A stretch of 15,023 nucleotides of DNA from an uncultured Lachnospiraceae bacterium (GCA_934402515.1 CAKRTZ010000051.1:1-15023), one strand, 5' to 3'. Positions 7,611 through 14,919 are shown, counted from the first letter of the stretch. Numbers and translations are program-made. The notes: generated by a model not told the origin, from the letters alone.

Positions 7611-7633
7611 CAGAGAAAAAAAAGTGCTATAAT
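7605..7633 (+). promoter_or_regulatory. Extended -10 promoter driving the predicted small RNA
   Basis: TATAAT at 7628-7633 is preceded by TG one base away (TGCTATAAT), a perfect extended -10. The -35 spaced 17 bp upstream is TGAGCA (7605-7610), a poor match, so the promoter may need an activator; the phased repeats end at that point. Expected transcription start is near 7640. Confidence 0.6.
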
Positions 7634-7639
7634 GTTCTT

Positions 7640-7769
7640 AAAGTCAGTTAGATGACTTGCTGAATTTGACATTATCTTTTATTTGATAGAAATTTCCCAA
7701 ATCCCTTGAGTATCTCTGGTTAATCCCCTTGACCAGAGATATTCGCATTTCAGGGATTTTTTATTTTTG
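7640..7769 (+). ncRNA. Predicted ~130-nt structured small RNA ending in an intrinsic terminator
   Basis: No protein gene fits this stretch. Starting about 7 nt after the extended -10, the RNA would open with a hairpin AAGTCA/TGACTT (7641-7646, 7653-7658). A weaker stem follows (TATC/GATA around 7674-7688). It ends in a two-layer structure: inner stem TATCTCTGGT/ACCAGAGATA (7711-7720, 7732-7741) and outer stem AAATCCCT/AGGGATTT (7699-7706, 7752-7759), then a T-rich tail. Promoter, structure and terminator together support an independent RNA; it could instead be the 3' untranslated end of the LytTR transcript. I do not recognise it as 6S RNA, a T-box or a known riboswitch. Confidence 0.5.
7699..7769 (+). 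terminator. Two-layer intrinsic terminator
   Basis: The 8-bp outer stem AAATCCCT/AGGGATTT runs into a T-rich tract (7757-7767, interrupted by one A), as in a rho-independent terminator. A 10-bp hairpin (7711-7741) is nested inside it. It would end the small RNA and any read-through from the LytTR gene. Confidence 0.7.
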
Positions 7770-7820
7770 AGGAATTTATGGTATCCATGATATGGGAAAG
7801 AATGCCTGTAAGTGAAAAAA

Positions 7821-7849
7821 GCCGGGAACTTCCGTTCCTGGCTTTTTTT
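7821..7849 (-). terminator. Intrinsic terminator of tRNA-Ser, probably bidirectional
   Basis: A 9-bp hairpin, GCCGGGAAC (7821-7829), loop TTCC, GTTCCTGGC (7834-7842) with one G-U pair, is flanked by A6 on the left and T7 on the right. On the - strand it lies just downstream of the tRNA and ends in a T-run; on the + strand it has its own T-run, so it can stop both directions. Confidence 0.85.
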
Positions 7850-7851
7850 CG

Positions 7852-7937
7852 CGGAGACGGAGGGATTCGAACCCTCGTGCCCCGGAGGGCAAACGCATTT
7901 CGAGTGCGCCCCGTTATGACCGCTTCGATACGTCTCC
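7852..7937 (-). tRNA. tRNA-Ser, anticodon CGA
   Basis: Read on the - strand, the acceptor arms GGAGACG and CGTCTCC pair fully over 7 bp with discriminator G. The anticodon stem-loop is GCGCA-CTCGAAA-TGCGT, placing CGA as anticodon (reads UCG). A long variable arm GCCC-TCCG-GGGC marks a class II tRNA, as expected for serine, and the T arm is GAGGG-TTCGAAT-CCCTC. The CCA end is not encoded; GCG follows the acceptor stem region. It has its own promoter and terminator and lies between the small-RNA region and pfkA. Confidence 0.95.
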
Positions 7938-7959
7938 GGATATGGACTTACAAAACTTA

Positions 7960-7988
7960 ATTATAAGGGATGACTCATACTTCGTCAA
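7960..7988 (-). promoter_or_regulatory. Promoter of tRNA-Ser
   Basis: On the - strand, TTGACG (7983-7988) and a perfect TATAAT (7960-7965) are 17 bp apart, an almost ideal housekeeping promoter. The start site would fall about 15 bases before the mature tRNA 5' end at 7937. Confidence 0.85.
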
Positions 7989-8002
7989 GGCATGCCTATA
8001 GG
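7988..8002. repeat. Overlapping palindromes between divergent promoters
   Basis: AGGCATGCCT (7988-7997) is a perfect 10-bp palindrome and overlaps CCTATAGG (7995-8002), also perfect. They touch the -35 of the tRNA promoter and lie 10 bp upstream of the pfkA -35. They may be an operator or chance; AGGCATGCCT also occurs inside the gene at 12874-13119. Confidence 0.3.
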
Positions 8003-8011
8003 AAAAAAAGA

Positions 8012-8040
8012 TTGTGATATTCCTGCGTGTATACTATAAT
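8012..8040 (+). promoter_or_regulatory. Promoter of pfkA
   Basis: TTGTGA (8012-8017) and a perfect TATAAT (8035-8040) are separated by 17 bp. Transcription would start near 8047, giving a leader of about 55 nt before the pfkA ATG. It is divergent from the tRNA-Ser promoter. Confidence 0.8.
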
Positions 8041-8101
8041 TATTCTTAAGATTTCTGGAAAATATATTAAAACAATTAGTATACAGAATGGAGGATCTGC
8101 T

Positions 8102-9175
8102 ATGAGACGAATTGGAATGTTGACAAGCGGTGGTGACTGCCAGGCACTGAATGCTGCAATGCGCGGTGTGGTAAAGACTCTGGCAAACGCAGACGAGGAA
8201 GTGGAGATCTATGGCTTTTTGGATGGGTATCGGGGATTGATTTACGGTAATTTCCGTATGCTGACCTCCGCGGACTTTTCGGGAATCCTGACCAAGGGTG
8301 GTACGATTCTTGGAAGCTCCCGTACTCCTTTCAAATTAATTCGCGAACCCGGTGAGAACGGCATCGACAAAGTGGAAGCCATGAAACAGAATTACCACAA
8401 GTTGAAACTGGACTGTCTGGTGATTCTGGGAGGAAACGGCACTCATAAGACTGCCAATCTTCTTCGGAAAGAAGGTTTAAATATTGTCACCCTTCCGAAA
8501 ACCATTGACAATGACCTGTGGGGAACGGATATGACCTTTGGATTCCAGAGTGCTGTGGACATTGCCACACAGTGCATCGACTGCATCCATACCACAGCAT
8601 CCTCTCACGGTCGGGTATTTATTGTGGAAGTTATGGGACATAAGGTAGGCTGGCTTACCTTAAATGCCGGTATGGCAGGCGGGGCAGACATTATTCTGCT
8701 TCCGGAAATCCCCTATGATATCAATAAAGTAGTAGAAGCAATCAAGAAACGGACAGAGCGCGGAAGCCGTTTTACCATTCTGGCAGTGGCAGAGGGTGCC
8801 ATTTCCAAGGAAGATGCAAAACTTTCCAAGAAAGAATACAAAAAGAAACTGGAGAATTATCAGTTTCCCTCTGTATCCTATGAGATAGCAGCCCAGATTC
8901 AGGAACTGACCGGGCAGGAGGTTCGGGTAACCGTTCCCGGACATACCCAGCGTGGTGGAAGTCCCTGCCCCTATGACCGTGTATTTGCAAGCCGGCTGGG
9001 TGCAGAGGCAGGTAATCTGATTTTAAAAGGGGAATATGGCTTCATGGTAGGCTATAAGAACCGTGAGATCGTTAAAGTATCATTGGAGGACGTGGCTGGT
9101 AAATTAAAGATGGTAGATCCCGAGTCTTCCATCATCAAGGAAGCAAAACTTCTTGGAATCAGCTTTGGTGATTAG
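8102..9175 (+). CDS. pfkA: 6-phosphofructokinase of the mixed ATP/PPi group
   Basis: 357 aa. Phosphorylates fructose-6-phosphate to fructose-1,6-bisphosphate, the committed step of glycolysis. Phosphoryl-donor loop GGNGT at 110-114, catalytic PKTIDND at 132-138 (Asp of TIDND as base), and the sugar-binding VEVMGH segment are visible. The donor loop has Gly at the position equivalent to E. coli Gly104 (ATP type), while PKTIDND carries Lys at the position equivalent to Gly124, as in PPi-dependent enzymes. This G/K mix is known among ATP-using actinobacterial enzymes, so ATP is favoured but not proven. Length exceeds the 320-aa E. coli form. Start: GGAGG at 8090-8094 is 7 nt before ATG 8102; earlier in-frame codons lack a site and overlap the promoter. 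dnaX follows 3 nt after its stop. Confidence 0.93.
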   Translation: MRRIGMLTSGGDCQALNAAMRGVVKTLANADEEVEIYGFLDGYRGLIYGNFRMLTSADFSGILTKGGTILGSSRTPFKLIREPGENGIDKVEAMKQNYHKLKLDCLVILGGNGTHKTANLLRKEGLNIVTLPKTIDNDLWGTDMTFGFQSAVDIATQCIDCIHTTASSHGRVFIVEVMGHKVGWLTLNAGMAGGADIILLPEIPYDINKVVEAIKKRTERGSRFTILAVAEGAISKEDAKLSKKEYKKKLENYQFPSVSYEIAAQIQELTGQEVRVTVPGHTQRGGSPCPYDRVFASRLGAEAGNLILKGEYGFMVGYKNREIVKVSLEDVAGKLKMVDPESSIIKEAKLLGISFGD

Positions 9176-9178
9176 TTC

Positions 9179-10765
9179 ATGTCGTATACAGCATTATATC
9201 GTAAGTTTCGCCCCAGCTGCTTTGAGGATGTGAAGGGGCAGGATCATATTGTGACCACCCTGAAAAACCAAATAAATTCCGGAAGGATCGGACATGCTTA
9301 CCTGTTCTGCGGCACTCGTGGAACAGGTAAAACCACGATTGCCAAAATTTTTGCAAGATCGGTAAACTGTGAACACCCGGTGGATGGGAGTCCCTGTGGA
9401 GAGTGCCCCACCTGCAAGGCCATTGCCAACGGCTCCAGCATGAATGTGATCGAAATCGATGCGGCATCTAACAATGGCGTGGACAGTATCCGTGAGATTG
9501 TGGATGAAGTCTCCTATTCTCCGGCAGAGGGCAAATACAAGGTTTATATCATCGATGAGGTGCATATGCTTTCTATAGGAGCATTTAATGCACTGTTAAA
9601 GACATTGGAGGAGCCCCCCTCTTATGTTATCTTCATCCTGGCAACCACAGAGGTACATAAGATACCGATCACGATTTTGTCCAGGTGTCAACGCTATGAT
9701 TTTAAACGGATTTCCATTGATACCATTACAGCCAGACTGCAGGAACTGATGGTGGAAGAAAAGGTACAGGTGGAGGACAAGGCTCTGCGTTATATTGCAA
9801 AAACAGCAGATGGCTCTATGCGTGATGCCCTAAGTCTCCTGGATCAATGTATCGCTTTTCACTTCGGAGAGGAACTGACCTATGACAAAGCTTTGGATGT
9901 ACTGGGAGCAGTGGATACGGAAGTGTTCAGCCGGTTGCTTCGCCTGATTCTGGACAGAAATGTCACCGGGTGTATTAATTTATTAGAAGAAATTGTGATG
10001 CAGGGACGGGAACTGATGCAGTTTGTGTCGGAATTTACCTGGTATCTGCGAAATCTATTACTGGTTCAGACTTCGGATGATATGGAAGATGTCATCGATG
10101 TTTCTTCAGACAATCTTATCAGGCTGAAGGAAGAAGCAGCGATGCTGGATGCTCCTGTGATTATCCGTTACATTCGCATTTTTTCTGATTTATCGGGACA
10201 AATCCGCTATGCAGCGCAGAAACGGATCCTTATTGAGATTGCATTGATCAAGCTGTGCAGACCCCAGATGGAGGTACAGACGGATGCCTTGCTTGACCGC
10301 ATTCGTAATCTGGAAGAAAAAATAGAAAAAGGTGTGGTGGTACAGACAGCTGCTCCCGGAGGAACAATGCCAAATACAGGAATCACAAAACCGGTGAAAC
10401 CGGAACTGCCAAAGGCGATTCCGGAGGATGTCCAGCAACTGGTTCAGCGCTGGCCTGAAGTGGTGGGTGACACTGCCTACCCCATGAAATCCTATTTGAA
10501 GGCAGCCAAGTTGTCTCTTGCGGCCGACGGGTCTCTTCTGGTAGTATTAGAGGATGGTGTGGCTTCGGATTACTTTATAAAAAGTGAAGAGAACCGGCAG
10601 ACCCTACAACAGCTGGCTTCTCAGATGATTGGTAAAGAAGTGGCAATCACCTATCAGGCCATTGGCAGCAGACAGGATTTTGATACCAGCTTTCCGGATC
10701 TGACCCAACTGATCCAGATGGATATAGAACAGGACGATGGGGAAGAAGAACCGGAGCCATTTTAA
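9179..10765 (+). CDS. dnaX: DNA polymerase III subunit gamma/tau
   Basis: 528 aa. ATPase of the clamp loader that opens the beta clamp and couples the replicase. Walker A GTRGTGKT at 45-52, four zinc-binding cysteines at 64, 73, 76 and 79, Walker B IIDEVH at 124-129, and the sensor/arginine-finger SRC at 168-170. The rest (domain III and a tau-like tail from about 360 on) is less conserved and ends in an acidic DDGEEEPEPF. GGTGAT (9167-9172), complementary to the 16S 3' end, lies across the pfkA end six bases before the ATG, suggesting coupling to pfkA. No convincing frameshift signal for a gamma form was found. ybaB and recR follow, the standard order in bacteria. Confidence 0.97.
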   Translation: MSYTALYRKFRPSCFEDVKGQDHIVTTLKNQINSGRIGHAYLFCGTRGTGKTTIAKIFARSVNCEHPVDGSPCGECPTCKAIANGSSMNVIEIDAASNNGVDSIREIVDEVSYSPAEGKYKVYIIDEVHMLSIGAFNALLKTLEEPPSYVIFILATTEVHKIPITILSRCQRYDFKRISIDTITARLQELMVEEKVQVEDKALRYIAKTADGSMRDALSLLDQCIAFHFGEELTYDKALDVLGAVDTEVFSRLLRLILDRNVTGCINLLEEIVMQGRELMQFVSEFTWYLRNLLLVQTSDDMEDVIDVSSDNLIRLKEEAAMLDAPVIIRYIRIFSDLSGQIRYAAQKRILIEIALIKLCRPQMEVQTDALLDRIRNLEEKIEKGVVVQTAAPGGTMPNTGITKPVKPELPKAIPEDVQQLVQRWPEVVGDTAYPMKSYLKAAKLSLAADGSLLVVLEDGVASDYFIKSEENRQTLQQLASQMIGKEVAITYQAIGSRQDFDTSFPDLTQLIQMDIEQDDGEEEPEPF

Positions 10766-10790
10766 CGAAAATAAATAGGAGGACTTAATC

Positions 10791-11135
10791 ATGGCAAAAC
10801 GTGGAGGATTTCCGGCAGGAGCAATGCCGGGCAATATGAACAATCTGATGAAACAGGCGCAGCGCATGCAGCGTCAGATGGAAGAGAATCAGAAAGAATT
10901 GGAAACGAAGGAATTTACGGCCAAAGCTGGCGGTGGAGCAGTGGAAGTGACTGTATCCGGAAAAAAGGAAGTACTCAAGGTAACTCTTTCGGAAGAAGTG
11001 GTTGATCCGGATGATATCGAGATGCTGCAGGATTTAATTGTAGCAGCAACCAACGAAGCACTGCGCATGGCAGAATCTGCCAACGCGGATATGATGAACA
11101 AAATGACCGGAGGTCTGGGAGGCCTGCCTTTCTAA
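10791..11135 (+). CDS. ybaB: YbaB/EbfC nucleoid-associated protein
   Basis: 114 aa. Small DNA-binding dimer of the YbaB/EbfC family, whose role is in nucleoid organisation and possibly recombination support with RecR. Seen here are a Gly/Met-rich N-terminus (GGFPAGAMPGNMNNLMKQAQ), an amphipathic helix QRMQRQMEENQKEL, the conserved GGGAVEVTVSGKKEVLKVTLSEE strand region (split by family), and a Gly-rich end. AGGAGG at 10777-10782 gives a strong initiation site. The stop codon overlaps the recR start (TAATG), so the two are translationally coupled, as is common for dnaX-ybaB-recR. Confidence 0.95.
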   Translation: MAKRGGFPAGAMPGNMNNLMKQAQRMQRQMEENQKELETKEFTAKAGGGAVEVTVSGKKEVLKVTLSEEVVDPDDIEMLQDLIVAATNEALRMAESANADMMNKMTGGLGGLPF

Positions 11136-11731
11136 TGGAACTCTACAGTGGACATATCAATCGACTGATTGATGAACTGGCAGCACTGCCGGGAATCGGA
11201 CAGAAATCAGCCCAGAGACTGGCGTTTCATCTGATCAACATGCCAAAGGATCGGGTGGAGCGGTTGGCGAACACCATTCTGGATGCCAAGGCAAATGTGC
11301 GCTATTGTAAGGAATGTTATACTCTGACGGATAACGATATCTGTCCTGTGTGTGCCAATCCCAAACGAAACAAAAAACAGATTATGGTGGTGGAGAACAC
11401 AAGAGATTTGGCGGCCTATGAGAAAACTGGCAAATACGAGGGTGTTTATCATGTGCTTCATGGAGCCATCTCTCCCATGTTGGGAATCGGACCGTCAGAT
11501 ATCAAGCTGAAGGAACTGGTGGCACGCCTGCAGGGCGATGTGGAGGAAGTGATCATTGCCACCAACTCCAGTCTGGAGGGAGAGACGACAGCCATGTACA
11601 TCAGTAAACTGATCAAACCCACCGGAGTACGGGTGACCAGAATTGCCAGCGGAGTACCTGTGGGTGGAGATCTGGAATATATTGACGAAGTAACCTTACT
11701 GCGCGCCCTGGAGGGACGTGTGGAATTATAG
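11135..11731 (+). CDS. recR: Recombination mediator RecR
   Basis: 198 aa, the usual length. With RecF and RecO it loads RecA onto gapped DNA. A helix-hairpin-helix is at the N-terminus (LPGIGQKSAQRLAFHL, about 18-33), a zinc finger uses Cys58, Cys61, Cys70 and Cys73 (YCKECYTL, CPVC), and the TOPRIM domain begins with VVEN (Glu87) followed by YHVLHGAISPM at 105-115. All key residues are intact. It starts on the A of the ybaB stop codon, so it depends on ybaB translation. galM begins 16 nt after its stop with its own strong site, so transcription may continue. Confidence 0.97.
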   Translation: MELYSGHINRLIDELAALPGIGQKSAQRLAFHLINMPKDRVERLANTILDAKANVRYCKECYTLTDNDICPVCANPKRNKKQIMVVENTRDLAAYEKTGKYEGVYHVLHGAISPMLGIGPSDIKLKELVARLQGDVEEVIIATNSSLEGETTAMYISKLIKPTGVRVTRIASGVPVGGDLEYIDEVTLLRALEGRVEL

Positions 11732-11747
11732 ATTCGGGAGGAATCTG

Positions 11748-12788
11748 ATGAGCGTTATACAACAGAAATTTGGAATGACCAGGGATGGACGCAAGGCATC
11801 ACTTTATGTCCTGGAAAATGCATCCGGTATGCGGGCTGCCGTATCAGATTTTGGAGCCCTGCTGGTTAAACTGGAAGTGCCGGATCAATCCGGAAAACTG
11901 CGGGATGTTGTCCTGGGATATGACAGTGTACAGGAATATGAAGTAAATATGCCCTTCTTTGGAGCGATAATCGGACCGGTGGCAAATCGGACAGGAAATG
12001 CGAAGTTTACTCTGCATGGAAAGACCTATCAGCTGCTGGTGAACGACGGAAAAAATAATCTTCATTCGGATCCCGTATCCGGTTTTCACAAACGGATGTG
12101 GACGGCACAGCCGGGAGATGATTGCATCACCTTTACACTGGACAGTCCGGATGGTGACATGGGCTTTCCGGGAAATAAACATTGTGCGGTTACTTATGTG
12201 TTGACCAGGGAGAATGGGTTGGAGATCCATTACCGTGTAACCAGTGATGCGGATTGCCCCGTAAACATGACCAATCATTCTTATTTTAACCTGATGGGAC
12301 AAGGTCAGGGAACCATCGAGTCCCACAAACTGCAATTGGCAGCAGACTATTTTACCCGTGCGGATCAGGAATCCATTCCCACAGGACAAATTTTGCCGGT
12401 AGCAGGTACGCCGATGGACTTTACCACAATGAAGGTGGTGGGAGAGCGAATAGACTCCGATTACGACCAGCTGAACTTTGCCGGTGGTTATGACCATAAC
12501 TGGGTACTGAATGGCTATGGAACCGGTGTGCGGAAGGTGGCAACGGTGGAAGCACCGGATGGTGGTTTGACCATGGAGGTGTCCACAGATCTGCCGGGCG
12601 TACAGTTTTATGCAGGTAATTTCATTACACCCCATACGGGAAAAAATGGAGTTCTTTATCAGAAACGTTCCGGACTTTGCCTGGAGACCCAGTTTTATCC
12701 GGATAGTGTGAATAAGCCGGAGTTCCCTTCCTGCATCTTTGGACCGGACAGACCCTACGAAACTACTACAATTTTTCAGTTTGTCTGA
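11748..12788 (+). CDS. galM: Aldose 1-epimerase (galactose mutarotase)
   Basis: 346 aa. Interconverts alpha and beta anomers of aldoses, supplying alpha-galactose or alpha-glucose to kinases. NR at 80-81, His106 (NNLHSDP), catalytic His177 in NHSYFNL (176-182), Asp249 in GGYDHNWVL, and the catalytic base Glu313 in CLETQFYPDS fit the galactose mutarotase family. Start: GGAGG at 11737-11741 lies six bases before ATG 11748; an in-frame GTG at 11718 falls inside recR. It sits away from galE and the UDPGP gene, but completes the set of galactose-related functions. A strong terminator follows, so it ends its transcription unit. Confidence 0.95.
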   Translation: MSVIQQKFGMTRDGRKASLYVLENASGMRAAVSDFGALLVKLEVPDQSGKLRDVVLGYDSVQEYEVNMPFFGAIIGPVANRTGNAKFTLHGKTYQLLVNDGKNNLHSDPVSGFHKRMWTAQPGDDCITFTLDSPDGDMGFPGNKHCAVTYVLTRENGLEIHYRVTSDADCPVNMTNHSYFNLMGQGQGTIESHKLQLAADYFTRADQESIPTGQILPVAGTPMDFTTMKVVGERIDSDYDQLNFAGGYDHNWVLNGYGTGVRKVATVEAPDGGLTMEVSTDLPGVQFYAGNFITPHTGKNGVLYQKRSGLCLETQFYPDSVNKPEFPSCIFGPDRPYETTTIFQFV

Positions 12789-12819
12789 TTTTATAACAGA
12801 AAATAAATAGCGATTTTAC

Positions 12820-12858
12820 AAAAGAGCGGATCAGCAGGAAATTCCGCTCTTTTGATTT
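12820..12858 (+). terminator. Intrinsic terminator after galM
   Basis: AAAAGAGCGGA (12820-12830) and TCCGCTCTTTT (12843-12853) form a perfect 11-bp stem around a 12-nt loop; T-rich sequence follows. It lies 31 nt after the galM stop. The next gene's ribosome site starts only about 10 nt later, so partial read-through may also feed it. Confidence 0.9.
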
Positions 12859-12873
12859 TTATAGGAGTTCACC

Positions 12874-13119
12874 ATGATTTATTTACAGGAATATGTACCT
12901 CCGGTGCGGAAGATGAGAAATATTCCACGGAAGAGGAAGAGAGGATTCCATCAGAGGAAACCAGGCATGCCTGTGAGGGAACTGGGTAAGATCGTTGCAT
13001 TTTTGTTGGCAATTGTGATACTATTACAGGGAGTTACCACCATTAACAGCTATGAGAAAATGCATGCGTGGGGAAATGCATGGAGTGATGCCTGGATACA
13101 GGCCACAGAACTGAAATGA
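12874..13119 (+). CDS. Small single-pass membrane protein of unknown function
   Basis: 81 aa, not recognised. The N-terminal 36 residues are very basic (RKMRNIPRKRKRGFHQRK), then one hydrophobic segment at about 39-56 (IVAFLLAIVILLQGVTTI), and a short outer tail with three Trp-containing stretches (AWGNAWSDAW). The positive-inside rule puts the N-terminus in the cytoplasm. AGGAG at 12863-12867 is six bases before the ATG, and codon usage reads like its neighbours, so it is likely real. The next gene starts 7 nt after its stop. No promoter is obvious between the galM terminator and the start. It may be a partner of the two downstream membrane proteins. Confidence 0.7.
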   Translation: MIYLQEYVPPVRKMRNIPRKRKRGFHQRKPGMPVRELGKIVAFLLAIVILLQGVTTINSYEKMHAWGNAWSDAWIQATELK

Positions 13120-13126
13120 GGATACC

Positions 13127-14317
13127 ATGGCACCAAATTTGAGACTTGTAAAACCGGGGGAAAACAAAGAATCCTCCGATTATGAAAAAAAAATCGCAAA
13201 ACATCGATGGGGAAATGCTTTTAAAATCCTCGTGACAGTGCTGTGCATTGCCGTGGTGGGCGTTATGATTGTTACACAGACCAGAAATAAAGTCTATACA
13301 ACATATAACCGGCTTACCAGTGAATCCCTGAAAATAGCCGGTGGAGTAAGCACGCTGGCATTTTCAGACAAATTGCTGCTGTACTCCAACGATGGAATCA
13401 AGTGCACGGACTCCAAGGGAAAAGATGTATGGAACCAGGCCTATGAGATGCAAAACCCTATGGTACGGATTTGTGGAAATGTTGTAGGAGTCGGTGATTA
13501 CAACGGACGGAAAATTTATGTCATGAATACCTCGGGAACCATGGGAGAAATCGATACCAACATGCCTATCACGAACTTCAGTATAGCGGGAAACGGGGAA
13601 GTTGCCACAATTCTGGAGGAAGCAGGTATTACCTGGATCTATCTTTATGATTCCCAGGGAGAACTGATTGCCAAAATGAAAACAACCATGAAAAACAGCG
13701 GTTATCCAGTTGCAGCAAGTCTGTCTCCTAATGGAAAATTATTACAGGTATCCTATTTATATGCAGACAGCGGAAAGATCAAATCCAGCGTTGCCTTTTA
13801 TAATTTTGGAGAGGTAGGACAGGATGCTATTGATAATTATGTGAGTGGATATGACTATGCAGACAGTGTTGTACCCTATGTGCAGTTTATGAATGATACG
13901 CTGGCTTTTGCCGTGGCGGACGGACGGCTGATGTTTTATTCCGGAGCCCAGAAACCGGTCAGTGCGGCGGAGGTTTTGTTTGATAAGGAAGTCCAGGCGG
14001 TATATTATAATGAACGCTACGTGGCACTGGTGTATCTGAATCAGAGCGGTGAGACGAAATACCAGATGGATGTGTATAGTTCAGATGGAAATAAAAAGCT
14101 TACCCTCACCTATGATATGGAAAGCCAGAATATCTTACTGGATAAAGAGTCAATTGTATTATATGGAAAAGATGAATGTCTGATCTATAGTATGGACGGC
14201 ATACAAAAGTACTCCGGCAATTATGAAAAGATGATTAATCTTATGATTCCCACATCATCCGCCTATAAATATACGGTGGTGACACAAGACTCCATCGATG
14301 TGGTGCAATTGAAGTAG
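13127..14317 (+). CDS. DUF5711-like membrane-anchored, propeller-like protein
   Basis: 396 aa. Cytoplasmic N-terminus of about 31 residues, one transmembrane helix at about 32-50 (FKILVTVLCIAVVGVMIV), then a long extracellular domain made of repeating beta-strand units with turns such as SNDGIKCTDSKGKDVW, DSQGELIAKM, SSDGNKKLTL and SMDGIQKYSG. This recurrent D/N-G turn pattern is that of WD40/PQQ-type beta-propellers, and the arrangement resembles the DUF5711 family of Firmicutes (from memory). No enzyme motif is seen. GAGG just before the ATG overlaps the previous stop codon. It lies between the small basic membrane protein and a CvpA-family protein, so an envelope role is likely; the function is unknown. 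Confidence 0.75.
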   Translation: MAPNLRLVKPGENKESSDYEKKIAKHRWGNAFKILVTVLCIAVVGVMIVTQTRNKVYTTYNRLTSESLKIAGGVSTLAFSDKLLLYSNDGIKCTDSKGKDVWNQAYEMQNPMVRICGNVVGVGDYNGRKIYVMNTSGTMGEIDTNMPITNFSIAGNGEVATILEEAGITWIYLYDSQGELIAKMKTTMKNSGYPVAASLSPNGKLLQVSYLYADSGKIKSSVAFYNFGEVGQDAIDNYVSGYDYADSVVPYVQFMNDTLAFAVADGRLMFYSGAQKPVSAAEVLFDKEVQAVYYNERYVALVYLNQSGETKYQMDVYSSDGNKKLTLTYDMESQNILLDKESIVLYGKDECLIYSMDGIQKYSGNYEKMINLMIPTSSAYKYTVVTQDSIDVVQLK

Positions 14318-14341
14318 AAACAGGAAAAGAGAAACATACAT

Positions 14342-14839
14342 ATGAATATGGTAGTAATCGTTTTGCTTATCCTTGTACCGACACAGATTATACTGGGATA
14401 CCGGTCGGGATTGGTGAAAGGAATTCAGAAATTCATCGGCTGGGTCACATTGGGACTGGTTTTTGTGCTGGTGGAAATGATGATCCGCTTTTATAAAGCG
14501 GCAAATCAGACGGATGTACTGATCTGTCTGATTTTACTGGTGATTGTACTTCTGGCCTGGAGAGTCATCAGAACGGTACTCCTTCCGGCCAAAATGCTAT
14601 CCAGGCTTCCGGTAATCAAAGGAGTTGATAAATTACTGGGGATGATTCTTGGAATACTGGAAGTGATGATTCTTTTATGGTTATTGGATGCGCTTCTTCT
14701 TAATTATACAATGGGAAACATGGGAAGCCAGTTGAACCAGTGGATGCAGGAAAATGAATTTTTGCGTTGGATGTATGAAAATAACTATCTGCTTGTCTTT
14801 GAAAAATGGGCTGAAGAAAGGCTGATTGCCCGATTTTAG
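14342..14839 (+). CDS. CvpA-family membrane protein
   Basis: 165 aa with about four hydrophobic segments (roughly 3-18, 31-46, 59-80 and 98-120). The GYRSGLVKGIQKFIGW motif near residue 19 and LPVIKGVDKLLGMILGILE near 88-106 match the CvpA/colicin V production family, whose members in Firmicutes are linked to envelope or division functions but are poorly understood. The C-terminal quarter is polar and ends EERLIARF. The ribosome site is weak (AGGAAAAGAG upstream). It follows the DUF5711-like gene after 24 nt and is last in this cassette; the strong promoter at 14891 begins shortly after, and no clear intrinsic terminator separates them. Confidence 0.75.
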   Translation: MNMVVIVLLILVPTQIILGYRSGLVKGIQKFIGWVTLGLVFVLVEMMIRFYKAANQTDVLICLILLVIVLLAWRVIRTVLLPAKMLSRLPVIKGVDKLLGMILGILEVMILLWLLDALLLNYTMGNMGSQLNQWMQENEFLRWMYENNYLLVFEKWAEERLIARF

Positions 14840-14875
14840 GGGCTTTCACGAATAGAACAAAATATTTTTAAAAAA

Positions 14876-14919
14876 AAGTCAAAAAAGTTGTTGACTTCCT
14901 TATCCACTTTTGCTATTAT
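14876..14919 (+). promoter_or_regulatory. Strong promoter, probably of an rRNA operon beyond the window
   Basis: TTGACT (14891-14896) and TATTAT (14914-14919) are exactly 17 bp apart, with TG one base upstream of the -10 (TGCTATTAT). A run of A and T precedes it, like an UP element. The -35 lies in one arm of a perfect inverted repeat AAGTCAA (14876-14882) / TTGACTT (14891-14897). Start near 14926. The downstream leader resembles clostridial rRNA leaders (GCACCTTGA..AAACAGTAATGCA), so an rrn operon is the likely product; the 16S gene is not in the window. Confidence 0.7.

Noticed and set aside
7778..7960. 60-aa ORF on the + strand
   Set aside because: It runs through the terminator and the antisense of tRNA-Ser, has no ribosome binding site and no recognisable protein pattern.
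8027..8101. Longer N-terminus for PfkA
   Set aside because: It overlaps the promoter -10, lacks a ribosome site, and the conserved PFK start MRRIGMLTSGG is at 8102.
10317..10322. A6 run in dnaX as a programmed frameshift site for gamma
   Set aside because: The reading frame does not place the run in a slippery X-XXY-YYZ heptamer; the near TAG is reached only in the +1 frame, and no stimulatory hairpin or internal SD is evident.
11844..12635. 263-aa ORF on the - strand opposite galM
   Set aside because: Long only because the galM frame leaves few stops antisense; the protein is rich in Cys, His and Ile without any domain pattern.
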